Source of the DNA: Muribaculaceae bacterium | Lineage (GTDB): Bacteria > Bacteroidota > Bacteroidia > Bacteroidales > Muribaculaceae | Direction: 5' to 3' | Length of the DNA: 64,000 nt | Assembly: GCA_009775125.1 (NCBI GenBank) | Contig: VSPD01000004.1 | Location: 61,773 to 125,772, forward strand | Part shown: one piece after another, positions 27,678 to 37,350 of the stretch | How the letters are laid out: the number at the start of each line of letters is the position of its first letter | Numbering within the stretch: the stretch's first letter is position 1 | The notes under the pieces: model-generated | The model's input: only the letters and a program-made list of their open reading frames with translations | What the model was told of the DNA's origin: nothing | Database searches by the model: none | Program-made: the position numbers and the translations under genes

Positions 27678-29033
27678 ATGGACTCCCGCCTTACCGACCT
27701 CGCGAAAAAACCCATCGGACGACTCCTGTGGGATTACAGCCTCCCGGCCGTGGTAGGCATGGTAGTAATGTCCCTCTACAACGTAATCGACCGCATATAC
27801 ATAGGCCGAGGAGTAGGAGCCGAAGCAATATCAGGCCTCGCAATCACATTCCCCGTGATGAACCTGTGCGCCGCCCTGGGCGTGCTCATAGGAGCCGGAG
27901 CATCGGCACGCACATCCATAATGCTCGGAGCCAACGACCGCCGCGGAGCGCAACTCGTGCTCGGCAACTCACTCACACTCACACTCGTGATAGGAGTAAT
28001 CTACATCAGCGCATTCGCAATATTCCTCGAGCCAATCCTCCGCGCCTTCGGAGCATCAGACACCACACTCCCCTACGCATTCGACTTCATGGCATGGCTC
28101 CTCCCCGGCATGATGTTCACCAACCTCGCATTCTCATTCAACAACATAATGCGCGCCTCCGGCTACCCCGTCCGCGCCATGTTCACCATGATCATCGGCG
28201 CCCTCCTCAACATAGCCATAGCGCCAATATTCATCTTCGCCCTCGGCCTCGGCATAAAAGGCGCCGCCATAGCCACCGACATCTCCATGCTGTGCTCCGC
28301 CATATTCGTCTTCGCCCACTTCATGCGCAAAGACGCCACCGTGCGCTTCACACGCGGCATCTACCGCCCCGACCTGCGCATCATTGCCGCAATCATATCC
28401 ATCGGCGCCGCGCCCTCGCTCGTCAACGCCGCCGCATGCTGCATCAACATACTCATCAACCGCTCCCTCGTCGAATACGGCTCCGACCTCGCCGTCGGCG
28501 CCGCCGGAATATTCACCACCTACGCCTCGCTGCTCACCACCATAGTACTCGGCATCACCATGGGCATGCAGCCAATCGTAGGCTACAACTACGGCGCCGG
28601 CCACTACCACCGCCTGCGCCACACCCTCTGGCTCGCCACAGCCATAGCCACGGCAATCACCACCGCCGGATGCCTCGGCGGCATGCTCATGCCCGTAACA
28701 ATAGCAAAAATATTCACCGTCGACCCCGGCCTCATAGCCGTCACATCCCACGGCCTGCGCCTCGCCATGCCAATGTTCTGGATGGTCGGATTCCAGATCA
28801 TATCCACAACATTCTTCCAAAGCATCGGCAAAGCATGGAAATCAATAATCCTCAGCATGGCCCGCCAGGTAATATTCCTCATCCCCCTGCTCATGATACT
28901 CCCCCGCCACATGGCGCTCGACGGCGTATGGACATCATTCCCCGTATCCGACTTCCTCGCCACCGTAGTCACAGCCACACTCATCGGCTGGCAGCTGCGC
29001 CACCTCACACCACCCCATCCCATCGAAAAATGA
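27678..29033 (+). CDS. MATE family efflux transporter
   Basis: The product has 451 residues and about 12 membrane helices. MATE hallmarks include PAVVGMVVMSLYNVIDRIYIGRGVGAEAISG in helix 1-2 and LGITMGMQPIVGYNYGAGHYHRLRHTL in the second half, the internal repeat of the same fold. Members export drugs or metabolites in exchange for Na+ or H+. The stop TGA overlaps the start of the HAD gene (ATGA at 29030-29033), so the two are translationally coupled. Confidence 0.9.
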   Translation: MDSRLTDLAKKPIGRLLWDYSLPAVVGMVVMSLYNVIDRIYIGRGVGAEAISGLAITFPVMNLCAALGVLIGAGASARTSIMLGANDRRGAQLVLGNSLTLTLVIGVIYISAFAIFLEPILRAFGASDTTLPYAFDFMAWLLPGMMFTNLAFSFNNIMRASGYPVRAMFTMIIGALLNIAIAPIFIFALGLGIKGAAIATDISMLCSAIFVFAHFMRKDATVRFTRGIYRPDLRIIAAIISIGAAPSLVNAAACCINILINRSLVEYGSDLAVGAAGIFTTYASLLTTIVLGITMGMQPIVGYNYGAGHYHRLRHTLWLATAIATAITTAGCLGGMLMPVTIAKIFTVDPGLIAVTSHGLRLAMPMFWMVGFQIISTTFFQSIGKAWKSIILSMARQVIFLIPLLMILPRHMALDGVWTSFPVSDFLATVVTATLIGWQLRHLTPPHPIEK

Positions 29034-29863
29034 CAACACTATACGCCACCGACCTCGACGGCACACTCCTTGGAGCCGATGCCCGCCTCTCACCCTACAC
29101 CGTCGCCGAATTCCGCCGCCTCACAGCCGCCGGCGCCAACATCACATTCATCACGGCACGCACCCCCGCCACCGTCGAGCCAATCATGGCAGAAATCTCT
29201 CCGCGCATCCCCGCCGTAGTCATGACCGGAGCCGCACGCTGGGACTTCCCCTCACGCTCCTACCAACACGTCACCTACCTTCCCCCCGTCCATGCCCGCG
29301 CCATCCTCGACGCCTGCCACGCCACAGGCGTCAACCCATTCATCTACACCCTGCCGCGCGGCACCAACACCATCGTCGTCTACCACAACGCCCCCCTCCT
29401 CACCCCCATCGAACACAGCTTCGTCACCGACCGCACCCTCAACGACCTCAAAACCTTCCACCTCCACACCCCCGCCCCCGCAGGCTTCGAAAACGAAACC
29501 GTGCTCTTCTTCGCCATCGGCACCCCCGACAGCATCGAGACCACATGCCAAGCCATCCGCCGGGCCACACCCTGCGACGCACGCTGGTATCCCGACACCT
29601 ACAACCCCGGCCTCGCCCTGCTCGAAGTATTCGCCCCAGGCGTATCCAAAGCCCAAGGCCTCCTCGAGCTCAAACGCATCACCGGGGCCGACCGCGTCGT
29701 GGCCTTCGGCGACAACCTCAACGACATGCCCATGCTCCTTGCCGCCGACGAAGCCATCGTCGTCGACAACGCCCACCCCTCCGTAAAAGCCATCGCCACC
29801 CGCATCATCCCCCCCAACACCGCCGACTCCGTCATCCGCCACATCGCCGCCGACTACCAATAA
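29030..29863 (+). CDS. Cof-type HAD-superfamily hydrolase
   Basis: The product has 277 residues. Motif I is at 8-12 (DLDGTL; Asp8 nucleophile, Asp10 acid/base), motif II is ITFITARTPA, and the C-terminal motif is RVVAFGDNLNDMPMLLAADEAIVVDNAHPSVK. This is the Cof/YbiV (type IIB cap) group that dephosphorylates sugar phosphates and flavin or other phosphometabolites. The true start is fixed by the ATGA overlap with the MATE gene; the upstream extension in the same frame is only a shadow of that gene. The pairing with an exporter may link substrate dephosphorylation to export, which is speculation. Confidence 0.85.
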   Translation: MTTLYATDLDGTLLGADARLSPYTVAEFRRLTAAGANITFITARTPATVEPIMAEISPRIPAVVMTGAARWDFPSRSYQHVTYLPPVHARAILDACHATGVNPFIYTLPRGTNTIVVYHNAPLLTPIEHSFVTDRTLNDLKTFHLHTPAPAGFENETVLFFAIGTPDSIETTCQAIRRATPCDARWYPDTYNPGLALLEVFAPGVSKAQGLLELKRITGADRVVAFGDNLNDMPMLLAADEAIVVDNAHPSVKAIATRIIPPNTADSVIRHIAADYQ

Positions 29864-29892
29864 AACCACACCTACATGTAAGAATCCACCCG

Positions 29893-30121
29893 GTAGGAAC
29901 ACAAATCCTCCGGATTGTGATTATATTTTTGAGGGTGTATCAAAATACCAAACAGTAGGGACGCACGGCCCGTGCGTCCGAGAAACCATATTGGTAATTG
30001 ATTGATAATCAATTGTTAATATGCAGACGCACGAGCCGTGCGTCCCTACAATCTCGGCATAAACAGCTTTTTGATACACCCACATTATATTTTTCACAAT
30101 CCGGAGGATTGTGTTCCTACA
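29893..30121. repeat. Composite REP-like inverted repeat, cluster A
   Basis: Two palindrome types are arranged as an imperfect inverted repeat. A TCCGGATTGT-type palindrome is at 29901-29919 and inverted at 30095-30113; GGACGCACG-GCC-CGTGCGTCC is at 29959-29979 and its inverse at 30025-30045. Linkers GTGTATCAAAA and TTTTGATACAC also pair. Copies of both types recur near 60.2 and 61.05 kb. Confidence 0.85.
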
Positions 30122-30195
30122 TAATTGATTCAAAATTATTGGTGTCCGATAAAAATTGCAACCCTTTATCGGCAAGTCGAAATTCAGGAGCACGA

Positions 30196-30346
30196 AGCGG
30201 CAGAGCCGCTTAATATGGTAGGCATGGGCGAAAGCCCATGTTATGATGAATAGCAGATATTCGACTGCGGCCGCAGTCGAACTTGCGTAAACCAACTAAA
30301 CACGGGCTATTGCCCGTGCCTACCATATTCGACCGCGACTGCGGTC
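30196..30346. repeat. Run of five hairpins, cluster B
   Basis: Perfect hairpins: AGCGGC-AGA-GCCGCT (30196-30210), CATGGGC-GAAA-GCCCATG (30223-30240), the 20-base palindrome TCGACTGCGGCCGCAGTCGA (30261-30280), CACGGGC-TATT-GCCCGTG (30301-30318) and GACCGC-GACT-GCGGTC (30331-30346). AATATGGTAGGCA before the second is inverted as TGCCTACCATATT after the fourth. The whole 29864-30538 spacer has no gene. Confidence 0.85.
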
Positions 30347-30456
30347 TGCATTTTCTTTTCAAATATGTAATTATATCTCAAATTGCCCGGATATTTGAGT
30401 TGATTTATCAATCTGCAGATACAATTCCTGAAATATGGGTGCGGTGGGTATCAAAC

Positions 30457-30493
30457 AAAAATTCCCTGCCGGAGGGGACTCGCGGCAGGGAAT
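30457..30493 (-). terminator. Intrinsic terminator of the OmpA gene
   Basis: Perfect 10-bp stem ATTCCCTGCC (30461-30470) with GGCAGGGAAT (30484-30493), followed on the minus strand by TTTTGTTTG, 45 bases past the stop. Confidence 0.8.
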
Positions 30494-30538
30494 GGATATA
30501 GAGAGTTGAGAGATGTGCGGTAAGCGACGGAGTAGATG

Positions 30539-31756
30539 TTATTTCGCTACGTTGAAGATAACGATGCGGTTCCAGTTGTTTTCGGGATAGGGCTGTACGG
30601 AGGAGCCTTCGGCCTGTACGGAGAGGCGGGCGGCGTCGATGCCGTATTCTTTTACGAGCATGTCGGCAACGGCCTGGGCGCGACGCTGTGAGAGGCCCAT
30701 GTTGTAGTTGGAAGAACCGGTGTTCTTGTCGGCGTAGCCTACGATTGCGACATTCTGGTCGGGGTTGGCCTGCATCCACTGTGCGATGTTGTAGACGTTG
30801 ACTTTTTCCATCTTGGAGATTTTGGCGGAGTTGATGGTGAAGCGTACGGTCGACATAAGAGGAGCGGGTTCTACAACTACGGCTTCGGCTTCTACCACTT
30901 CGGGGCAAGGAAGCTGTGCTTCGGCAGCGGCGAGGGCGGCTGTTGTGCCGGCGAGGGCGCCACGGAGGTCGTTAACCTGGTTGTTGAGGTCGTTGATGTA
31001 GGCGGTGTAGTCGCAGGGGTTGTACGACTTGAAGTCGCGGCCGCCGATGGTGAATGTGAAGCCGCCGATTGCGCTGAGGGAGATGTCGACGGGGTCGCCG
31101 TAGGCGGTGTTGTTGAAGTTGTCGCCTGCAAACTGTGCGCGGCCTTCTGCGAAGAAGTCGACATATTTGCTGAGGCGGAAGCGGAGCTGGATACCTGCCG
31201 ACACGGGGAGTGTCCACTGGTTTTTCTTGATTTTGTTGCCATCTTTCACGATGTTCTCGTTAGCTGCGTCGAAGTCCCAGGAGAATGCGCCGCCGATACC
31301 TGCGAAGGGAATGATGGAGAATGTACGTTCGGGGTTGACGCCATGGAATGTGTTGAACATATCCCACATGATGTCGGCGTTGCCGACTACATATTTGGCG
31401 CGGCTGAATTTCCATGAATCCCAGTGCATCGAGCCGCCCATGAATGCCATGCGCCAGCCGATATAGGGAGAGAACCATTTACCGAAGCCAAGGCTGTAAG
31501 TGGCGGTCATATGGTGTTTTTCGTCTCCGTTGGGTTTGTAGAACTCGACAAAGGGGGAATTGATACCCGCACCTACCTGGATAAACCAGTTGTCACGTTT
31601 TGTTGTGTAATAGTGGGTCTTGCAGGGCATTTCGGCAATGACTGCAATGACTGCTGTTTCTTCAACGACAGCGACAGTTTCCTGTGCTTCGGCATAGCCT
31701 GCGGCGCAGCCAACGGCTGTGGCGACGATGAGGCCTTTGAGTAGATTTTTTTTCAT
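30539..31756 (-). CDS. OmpA family outer-membrane protein
   Basis: The product has 405 residues with signal peptide MKKNLLKGLIVATAVGCAAGYAEA. An eight-strand-like barrel spans about 50-230 (WFIQVGAGINSPFVEF, FSIIPFAGIGGAFSWDFD, AIGGFTFTIGGRDFK), then a short coiled coil (YINDLNNQVNDLRGALAG) and an OmpA-type peptidoglycan-binding domain at about 290-405 (VAIVGYADKNTGSSNYNMGLSQRRAQAVADMLVKEYGI). It ties the outer membrane to the cell wall. A consensus promoter with a ~95-base leader and a strong terminator suggest an abundant protein. It is a single-gene unit. Confidence 0.92.
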   Translation of the reverse strand: MKKNLLKGLIVATAVGCAAGYAEAQETVAVVEETAVIAVIAEMPCKTHYYTTKRDNWFIQVGAGINSPFVEFYKPNGDEKHHMTATYSLGFGKWFSPYIGWRMAFMGGSMHWDSWKFSRAKYVVGNADIMWDMFNTFHGVNPERTFSIIPFAGIGGAFSWDFDAANENIVKDGNKIKKNQWTLPVSAGIQLRFRLSKYVDFFAEGRAQFAGDNFNNTAYGDPVDISLSAIGGFTFTIGGRDFKSYNPCDYTAYINDLNNQVNDLRGALAGTTAALAAAEAQLPCPEVVEAEAVVVEPAPLMSTVRFTINSAKISKMEKVNVYNIAQWMQANPDQNVAIVGYADKNTGSSNYNMGLSQRRAQAVADMLVKEYGIDAARLSVQAEGSSVQPYPENNWNRIVIFNVAK

Positions 31757-31855
31757 AACATTCGTTTTTTAGTAAATAGTTGAAATGATAACAACTCCGT
31801 CTTTAAAATTGTTTAAATCATCTTAATGATTTTAACTTTAACCGCTTTTCAGATG

Positions 31856-31886
31856 CAAATTTAAGAATAAATTGTTAATTTAACAA
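31856..31886 (-). promoter_or_regulatory. Promoter of the OmpA gene
   Basis: Minus-strand -33 TTG (31886 to 31884), 20-base spacer, -7 box TAAATTTG (31863 to 31856). The transcript would have a leader of about 95 bases. Confidence 0.75.
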
Positions 31887-31907
31887 AATTTGTAACAGAT
31901 TGGAGTG

Positions 31908-32306
31908 TTAAAGTTCAGACGGATCGATTGTGATGTCGATCGAGCGGGTGTGATTGGTGTTGACGAAGGTGAAGCGCAGGCTTGTGCCGGTCTCGGTGCA
32001 CAGGGCGGAGAGCGTGGAAAATGACGGGTCGGTCCTGATTGCTGAAAGCATGGCTTCTTTGATGTCGGCCATCGACGAGCGGAGGCTCTCGGTGTCGAAA
32101 TCGGGGATGTCGAGCGTGGTGGTGACCACGGCTTCGGAGCCGTCGAGGGCTATCGAGGTGATTTCGGTGTTGTAGCCCAAGGCGTAGGGGCAGCCTTCAT
32201 TGAGGACCGTGATTTCATCGGCGAGACGGTCGGAGGCGCTTCGGCACGACACTATGCACAGCATGGCCCCAAGGATGATGACGAGGGATAGTATTTTTGT
32301 TTTCAT
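31908..32306 (-). CDS. Small lipoprotein of unknown function
   Basis: The product has 132 residues with a lipoprotein signal and lipobox CIVSC (Cys21). The mature part is about 110 residues of mixed alpha/beta character (ALGYNTEITSIALDGSEAVVTTTLDIPDF, then LRFTFVNTNHTRSIDITIDPSEL). I do not recognise a named family. It lies between the terminator of the respiratory block and the OmpA promoter, so it is probably its own unit; no consensus promoter is visible. Confidence 0.65.
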   Translation of the reverse strand: MKTKILSLVIILGAMLCIVSCRSASDRLADEITVLNEGCPYALGYNTEITSIALDGSEAVVTTTLDIPDFDTESLRSSMADIKEAMLSAIRTDPSFSTLSALCTETGTSLRFTFVNTNHTRSIDITIDPSEL

Positions 32307-32319
32307 TGCGTTTGAATAT

Positions 32320-32357
32320 TAAAACGGGCGACATGTGTGTTTCAACACGTCGCCCGT
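32320..32357 (-). terminator. Terminator of the nuo-atp block
   Basis: Nine-bp stem ACGGGCGAC (32324-32332) with GTCGCCCGT (32349-32357), followed on the minus strand by TTTTAATATTC. It lies 26 bases past the nuoN stop. Confidence 0.75.
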
Positions 32358-32382
32358 GGTGTATGCTGTCAATCGTGACTGA

Positions 32383-33852
32383 TTACAAGAAGTAGGCGTT
32401 GATGGCCGACGTGGCTGTGGTGTCGAGCAGGAAGTTGTAGATACAGCTTACGATGCCGAGGCCGATGATGCCGGCGATAGTGATCCAAAGGCCGATGCGC
32501 TCGCCGCACGACGATTTGAATGTCTCTACGACGGGGGCTTCTTCGGCGATGTACATTGCCTTTACAACAAGGAGGTAGTAGTAGAGGGAGATGATGGTGT
32601 TGATAAGGGCGATGAGCACGAGCACGTAGATGGTCACGGAGCCTTGGTTGATGGCGCCGGTGAAGATGAAGAATTTCGAGAAGAATCCGGCGAAAGGCGG
32701 GATACCGGCGAGGGAGAACATGGCGAGCATCATGCACAGCGACAGGCGGGGGTTTGTCTTCGACAGGCCGCGATAGTCGTCCATCGACACTTTGCCGGTG
32801 GCGTTCTCGATTGCTCCGATTACGCCGAATGCGGCGAGGTTGGAGAAGATGTAAACAAGGATGTAGTACATGAGCGCGGCAAGACCCATTGCGTTGAAGG
32901 CAATGACACCGAGCATGATGTAGCCGGCCTGCGATACGGACGAGAACGCGAGGAAGCGTTTCATGTTGCGCTGGCGGATGGCGAAGAGGTTACCAACGGT
33001 GATGGTAAGTATAATCAGGGCGTAGAGCATCCACTCCCAGATGTTGGCGTAGACCGCGCCGAAGGCCTGGCAGAGTATCACAAGGAAAGCGAAGGCAGCG
33101 GCGCCTTTGGAGATAACCGACAGATAGGATGTGACCGATGTGGGGGCGCCTTGGTATACGTCGGCTGTCCAGAGGTGGAAAGGCACGAGCGAGAGCTTGA
33201 AACCTACGCCGGAGATTACGAACGCAAGCGCAAGCACGAGCATTGTGGAGTGCTGTCCGGTGAGAGCCAGATAGATATTCTGGAAATAGAGCGAGCCGCT
33301 GAGGGCGTAGACAAACGACAGGCCCATCATGAACACGGCGGATGAGAACACGGCGGTGAGGATGTATTTGATGGCGGCTTCGGAGCTTTCGTAGCGGTTT
33401 TTGTCGAGGGCAACCATGGCTGCGAGGGGCAGCGACGCACTTTCAAGACCGATGACGAAAAGGAGGAAGTGGCGTGCCGAAATCATGAGGTACATGCCAA
33501 AGAGCGTCACCAGCAGAAGCTCGTAAAACTCTCCGCGGCGGGGAGCCATTTCTTCGGAGTTGGCCCATTTCACGGATTGGATGAGCACGATTACAACACC
33601 GATGTTGAGGATGTTCTTTATAGCGGCAATCACGGCCGATGTCTCGTACATGCCTGCGAAGGCCGATTCAGAACCTGCGAGGCAGGGGCAGAAGCAGCTT
33701 ACGGCTGTGAAGATGACCATGAGCACGGAGGCAAACACCGGGAGCTGCTTGTCGGCGGAGCGGGGCATGAAGGTGTCGTAAAGGAAGACTAACAAGAATA
33801 CGATCAACAATCCTATTTCTTGCTTCATTGCTAAAAATTGCGAGTAATCCAT
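32383..33852 (-). CDS. nuoN: Complex I subunit N (antiporter-like, proton channel)
   Basis: The product has 489 residues and about 14 membrane helices. Antiporter-family signatures include HFLLFVIGLESASLPLAAMVALDKNR with the key Glu, and KLSLVPFHLWTADVYQGAPTSVTSYLSVISKGAA with the key Lys in the broken helix. It is the last gene of the 18-gene leftward block and is followed by a terminator. It starts 15 bases after the nuoM stop. Confidence 0.95.
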   Translation of the reverse strand: MDYSQFLAMKQEIGLLIVFLLVFLYDTFMPRSADKQLPVFASVLMVIFTAVSCFCPCLAGSESAFAGMYETSAVIAAIKNILNIGVVIVLIQSVKWANSEEMAPRRGEFYELLLVTLFGMYLMISARHFLLFVIGLESASLPLAAMVALDKNRYESSEAAIKYILTAVFSSAVFMMGLSFVYALSGSLYFQNIYLALTGQHSTMLVLALAFVISGVGFKLSLVPFHLWTADVYQGAPTSVTSYLSVISKGAAAFAFLVILCQAFGAVYANIWEWMLYALIILTITVGNLFAIRQRNMKRFLAFSSVSQAGYIMLGVIAFNAMGLAALMYYILVYIFSNLAAFGVIGAIENATGKVSMDDYRGLSKTNPRLSLCMMLAMFSLAGIPPFAGFFSKFFIFTGAINQGSVTIYVLVLIALINTIISLYYYLLVVKAMYIAEEAPVVETFKSSCGERIGLWITIAGIIGLGIVSCIYNFLLDTTATSAINAYFL

Positions 33853-33867
33853 TTCTATCAGTCTTTA

Positions 33868-35370
33868 TTAGTTGAGGCCAAGCACGGTGAAGATTTCCGG
33901 GCTGAATGTTGTTTTAATCAGGTTGGAGAAGAAGTTGGGGAAGCAACCGATGGCGGCTACCGACACGATGAGTGTGACGGTGGAGAGGCGTTCCCACCAT
34001 GTGGCGTCGGTGAGTTCCTCGTGGTGCTTGTCCTGTACGGGACCAAAGAGGAGCTTGCCTACGACGCGGAGGATGTAGACAGCGGTGATTACAATCGAGC
34101 AGCAAGCCACGATGGTGAACACGCGGTGGAACATGTCGGAGTTCTGGAAGGAGCCTACGAAGATTGTCATTTCGGCAACGAATCCCGAGAGGCCCGGAAG
34201 ACCGAGCGACGCCATACCGGCAATTACGTAGCACACGGCGAGGTAAGGCATTATTTTCATAAGGCCGCCCATCTGACGGATGTCGCGTGTGTGGGTGCGT
34301 CCGTAAATCATACCGATAAGGGCGAAAAAGAGGGCTGTCATCAAGCCGTGGGAAAGCATCTGCATGATTGCGCCGGTCATGGCTGTGGTGTTGAGCATGA
34401 GGATGGCGAAGAGCACAAGGCCGCAGTGCGACACGGAGGAGTAGGCGTTGATGTATTTAAGGTCGGTCTGCACGCAAGCTGAGAATGCGCCGTAGACTAC
34501 CGAGATGCCGGTGAGGACAAGGAAAATCCATGCGAGGTCGTTGGCGGCCTGGGGCATGAGGTAGATGGCAACGCGGAAGCATCCGTAGCCGCCGAGTTTC
34601 ATAAGCACGCCGGCGTGGAGCATCGACACGGCTGTGGGGGCCGATGCGTGACCGTCGGGGCTCCATGTGTGGAAGGGGAACATGGCGCCAAGCACGCCGA
34701 AGCCCACGAATGTCATGGGGAAGAGGAAGTGCTGCCAGCCGGTCGAGATTGAGTTGTTGCGGGCAATTTCAAGGATGTTCCAGGTAAGGTGTCCGTCGGC
34801 CGAAGAATGGTAGTAGATGCCGATGAGGCCGAGCATAAGGAATGCGGAGCCGCCCATGAGCATGAGGGTGAGCTTCATTGCCGAATAGTTCTTGTTGCCC
34901 GAGCCCCACACGCCGATAAGGAGGTACATGGGGATGAGGGCCACCTCGTAGAACATGAACATGGTGAACAGGTCGATCGAGATGAAGAATCCGAACACGC
35001 CCGTCGACAGGAGTATCAGCCACAGGAAGAATGCCTTGGGCTGTGGAATCTGCCAGGAGGCGAACGAGCCGGCAAAGATTATCACGGACGAAAGAATAAG
35101 CATGGCGATGGAGATGCCGTCGACACCCACGGCAAGGTGGATGTTGAGAGGCGTGAACCACTGCCAGGAGTCGACAAAGAGCATCGGGGCGTTGTCGCCG
35201 GCGGCGCGCATGTCGAGATATTGGAGCAGGACATAGGTGGAGAGAGCCATCAGTGCTACCGAACCGACAACGGCCACGGCGCGAATCTGCTTGATGTTGG
35301 CGCAGATGGCGAGTGCCCCGAGCATGAGCAAGGGGATCACCACAAAATATATAAGAGGATTGGAAAACAT
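33868..35370 (-). CDS. nuoM: Complex I subunit M (antiporter-like, proton channel)
   Basis: The product has 500 residues. Diagnostic segments are TMFMFYEVALIPMYLLIGVWGSGNK, with the conserved Glu, and GAMFPFHTWSPDGHASAPTAVSMLHAGVLMKLGGYG, with the conserved Lys/His channel residues. One of three Mrp-antiporter-like subunits that carry protons in complex I. A 36-base gap separates it from nuoL. Confidence 0.96.
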   Translation of the reverse strand: MFSNPLIYFVVIPLLMLGALAICANIKQIRAVAVVGSVALMALSTYVLLQYLDMRAAGDNAPMLFVDSWQWFTPLNIHLAVGVDGISIAMLILSSVIIFAGSFASWQIPQPKAFFLWLILLSTGVFGFFISIDLFTMFMFYEVALIPMYLLIGVWGSGNKNYSAMKLTLMLMGGSAFLMLGLIGIYYHSSADGHLTWNILEIARNNSISTGWQHFLFPMTFVGFGVLGAMFPFHTWSPDGHASAPTAVSMLHAGVLMKLGGYGCFRVAIYLMPQAANDLAWIFLVLTGISVVYGAFSACVQTDLKYINAYSSVSHCGLVLFAILMLNTTAMTGAIMQMLSHGLMTALFFALIGMIYGRTHTRDIRQMGGLMKIMPYLAVCYVIAGMASLGLPGLSGFVAEMTIFVGSFQNSDMFHRVFTIVACCSIVITAVYILRVVGKLLFGPVQDKHHEELTDATWWERLSTVTLIVSVAAIGCFPNFFSNLIKTTFSPEIFTVLGLN

Positions 35371-35406
35371 TTTATAGTATTTTTCAGGAGGATTAGCGCA
35401 AGTTTA

Positions 35407-37344
35407 TTACATGATGAGACAGAGCACACCGAGACCGGCGAGCAGAAGGGCACCGATGAGATAAATCCATACGTACATCTGAACCTGTCCGGACTGGAGG
35501 CCGCGGATTGCGTAGGAGGCCTTGTTGGTCACGGTAGCGAAGGCGTCCATTGTGCCGTCGATGATATGACGGTCGAACCATGCTATCGGACGGCAGATGC
35601 CGTTGAAGATAATCTTGTGAGTGATGAACATGTAGAGTTCGTCCCAGTAGAAGCGGTGGGCGCACCAATCCCAAAGCGCGGGGAGGGCGTTCTTGAACTT
35701 GGCGGGAAGATCGTTTTCCTTGCGGTACATGCGCCAGGCCAGGGCGATGGCACAGAGTGCGATCACGACAGACGATACGGCGATTACAGGATCGAGGTGT
35801 ATGTCATATGCCTCGCGGTTCCAAGTCACGAAATGACCGAAGGGGATGAAACCGGCCACGCACGAAACAGCGGCAAGGAATACCAGCGGAATCGACATGG
35901 GCAGCGGAGCGTCGTGGGGCTTGTGATGACCGTAATCGGGTTCGTTCCACCAGAAGATAAGGAAGTAGAGGCGGAACATGTAGAATGCGGTGAGGGCGGC
36001 TACCATCGACATCCAGATTCCGATATAGGGGCTCCATGCGTAGCAAGCCGAGAGAATCTCGTCTTTGGAGAAGAAGCCGGAGAAGGGGGGGATACCGGCG
36101 ATGGCAAGACAGCCGATAAGGAATGTCCAGCGGGTGATGGGCATGTATTTGCGAAGGCCACCCATGGCGGTGTAGTCGTTGGAGTGCACGGCATGGATAA
36201 GCGCGCCGGCGCCGAGGAAGAGCAGGGCCTTGAACATGGCGTGTGTGAACATGTGGAACATCGAGGCCATGTAGCCGAGGCCGTGATGCGACACCTCGCC
36301 GTTTCCAAGCGAAGCAACGCCGAGCGAAACCATCATGAAGGCAATCTGCGAGATGGTGGAGAAAGCAAGCACGCGCTTGATGTCGACCTGCGCGCATGCC
36401 ACCATGGCGGCATAGAATGCGGTGGCGGCGCCTATCACCACGATAAATGTGGTGGCGGCTTCTTCCATCATGTAAACGGGGAACATGCGGGCTACCAGAT
36501 ATACACCGGCCACAACCATGGTGGCGGCGTGGATGAGAGCCGACACAGGGGTCGGGCCTTCCATTGCGTCGGGAAGCCAGATATGGAGGGGCATCATTGC
36601 CGACTTACCCATACCGCCGGTGAAGATGAGCACAAGCGCCCATGTAAGCACCGACGCGCCCATGAATGTGGCGCCTTCGGTGGAGGCGAGCACCCACGAG
36701 GGGTTGGATGTCATCTCGATAAAGTCGAAGGTCTTGGTATAGTACGACAGGACAAGGATACCGATAAGGAAGCCGAGGTCGGCAAAACGGGTTACGATAA
36801 ATGCTTTCTTGGAAGCAGACACTGCGCTGTGCTTGGTGTAGTAGAAACCGATGAGCAGGTAGGATGACGCGCCCACGAGCTCCCAGAAGATATACATCTG
36901 GAAGATGTTTGTGGCCACGACCAGGCCGAGCATCGAGAACGAGAACAGCGACAGGAAAGCGTAGTAGCGCTGGAAACCTTTTTCACCTTCCATATAGCCC
37001 AGCGAGTAGAGGTGGACCATAAACGAGATGGTGGTGATTACCATAAGCATCAGCGCAGAGATGGGGTCGAGCAGGAAACCGAGGTTGATGGTAAGGTGAT
37101 CGGTAAACTGCAACCAAGTGAGGTTGAATACGGTGTATTGAATTCGTTCGCCGTTCTCGGCAACGAATTGCGGGTCGAAATAATAGGTGAACGCCGTGTA
37201 ATACGACAACACCAGACATGTGCCCATGCCGAGGCAACCGAGCCAGCCTGCGAGCTTGTGGCTCATCTTGCATCCTGCGATGCCCAGAAGAAGGAACATG
37301 AACAGGGGCAGGCAGAGAATCAATGCGGGAATTGTAATATCCAT
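35407..37344 (-). CDS. nuoL: Complex I subunit L (distal antiporter-like subunit)
   Basis: The product has 645 residues, full NuoL length including the C-terminal lateral-helix region (about 500-645). Signatures: FWELVGASSYLLIGFYYTKHSAVSASKKAFIVTRFADLGF and KSAMMPLHIWLPDAMEGPTPVSALIHAATMVVAGVYLVARM. It forms the outermost proton channel. Six bases separate it from nuoK. Confidence 0.97.
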   Translation of the reverse strand: MDITIPALILCLPLFMFLLLGIAGCKMSHKLAGWLGCLGMGTCLVLSYYTAFTYYFDPQFVAENGERIQYTVFNLTWLQFTDHLTINLGFLLDPISALMLMVITTISFMVHLYSLGYMEGEKGFQRYYAFLSLFSFSMLGLVVATNIFQMYIFWELVGASSYLLIGFYYTKHSAVSASKKAFIVTRFADLGFLIGILVLSYYTKTFDFIEMTSNPSWVLASTEGATFMGASVLTWALVLIFTGGMGKSAMMPLHIWLPDAMEGPTPVSALIHAATMVVAGVYLVARMFPVYMMEEAATTFIVVIGAATAFYAAMVACAQVDIKRVLAFSTISQIAFMMVSLGVASLGNGEVSHHGLGYMASMFHMFTHAMFKALLFLGAGALIHAVHSNDYTAMGGLRKYMPITRWTFLIGCLAIAGIPPFSGFFSKDEILSACYAWSPYIGIWMSMVAALTAFYMFRLYFLIFWWNEPDYGHHKPHDAPLPMSIPLVFLAAVSCVAGFIPFGHFVTWNREAYDIHLDPVIAVSSVVIALCAIALAWRMYRKENDLPAKFKNALPALWDWCAHRFYWDELYMFITHKIIFNGICRPIAWFDRHIIDGTMDAFATVTNKASYAIRGLQSGQVQMYVWIYLIGALLLAGLGVLCLIM

Positions 37345-37350
37345 ATGGCG

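Noticed and set aside
27728..29029. Very long Arg/His-rich open frame overlapping the MATE gene in another frame
   Set aside because: Composition is that of a shadow frame in GC-rich DNA. Only the part from 29030 (the HAD protein) reads as a real family.
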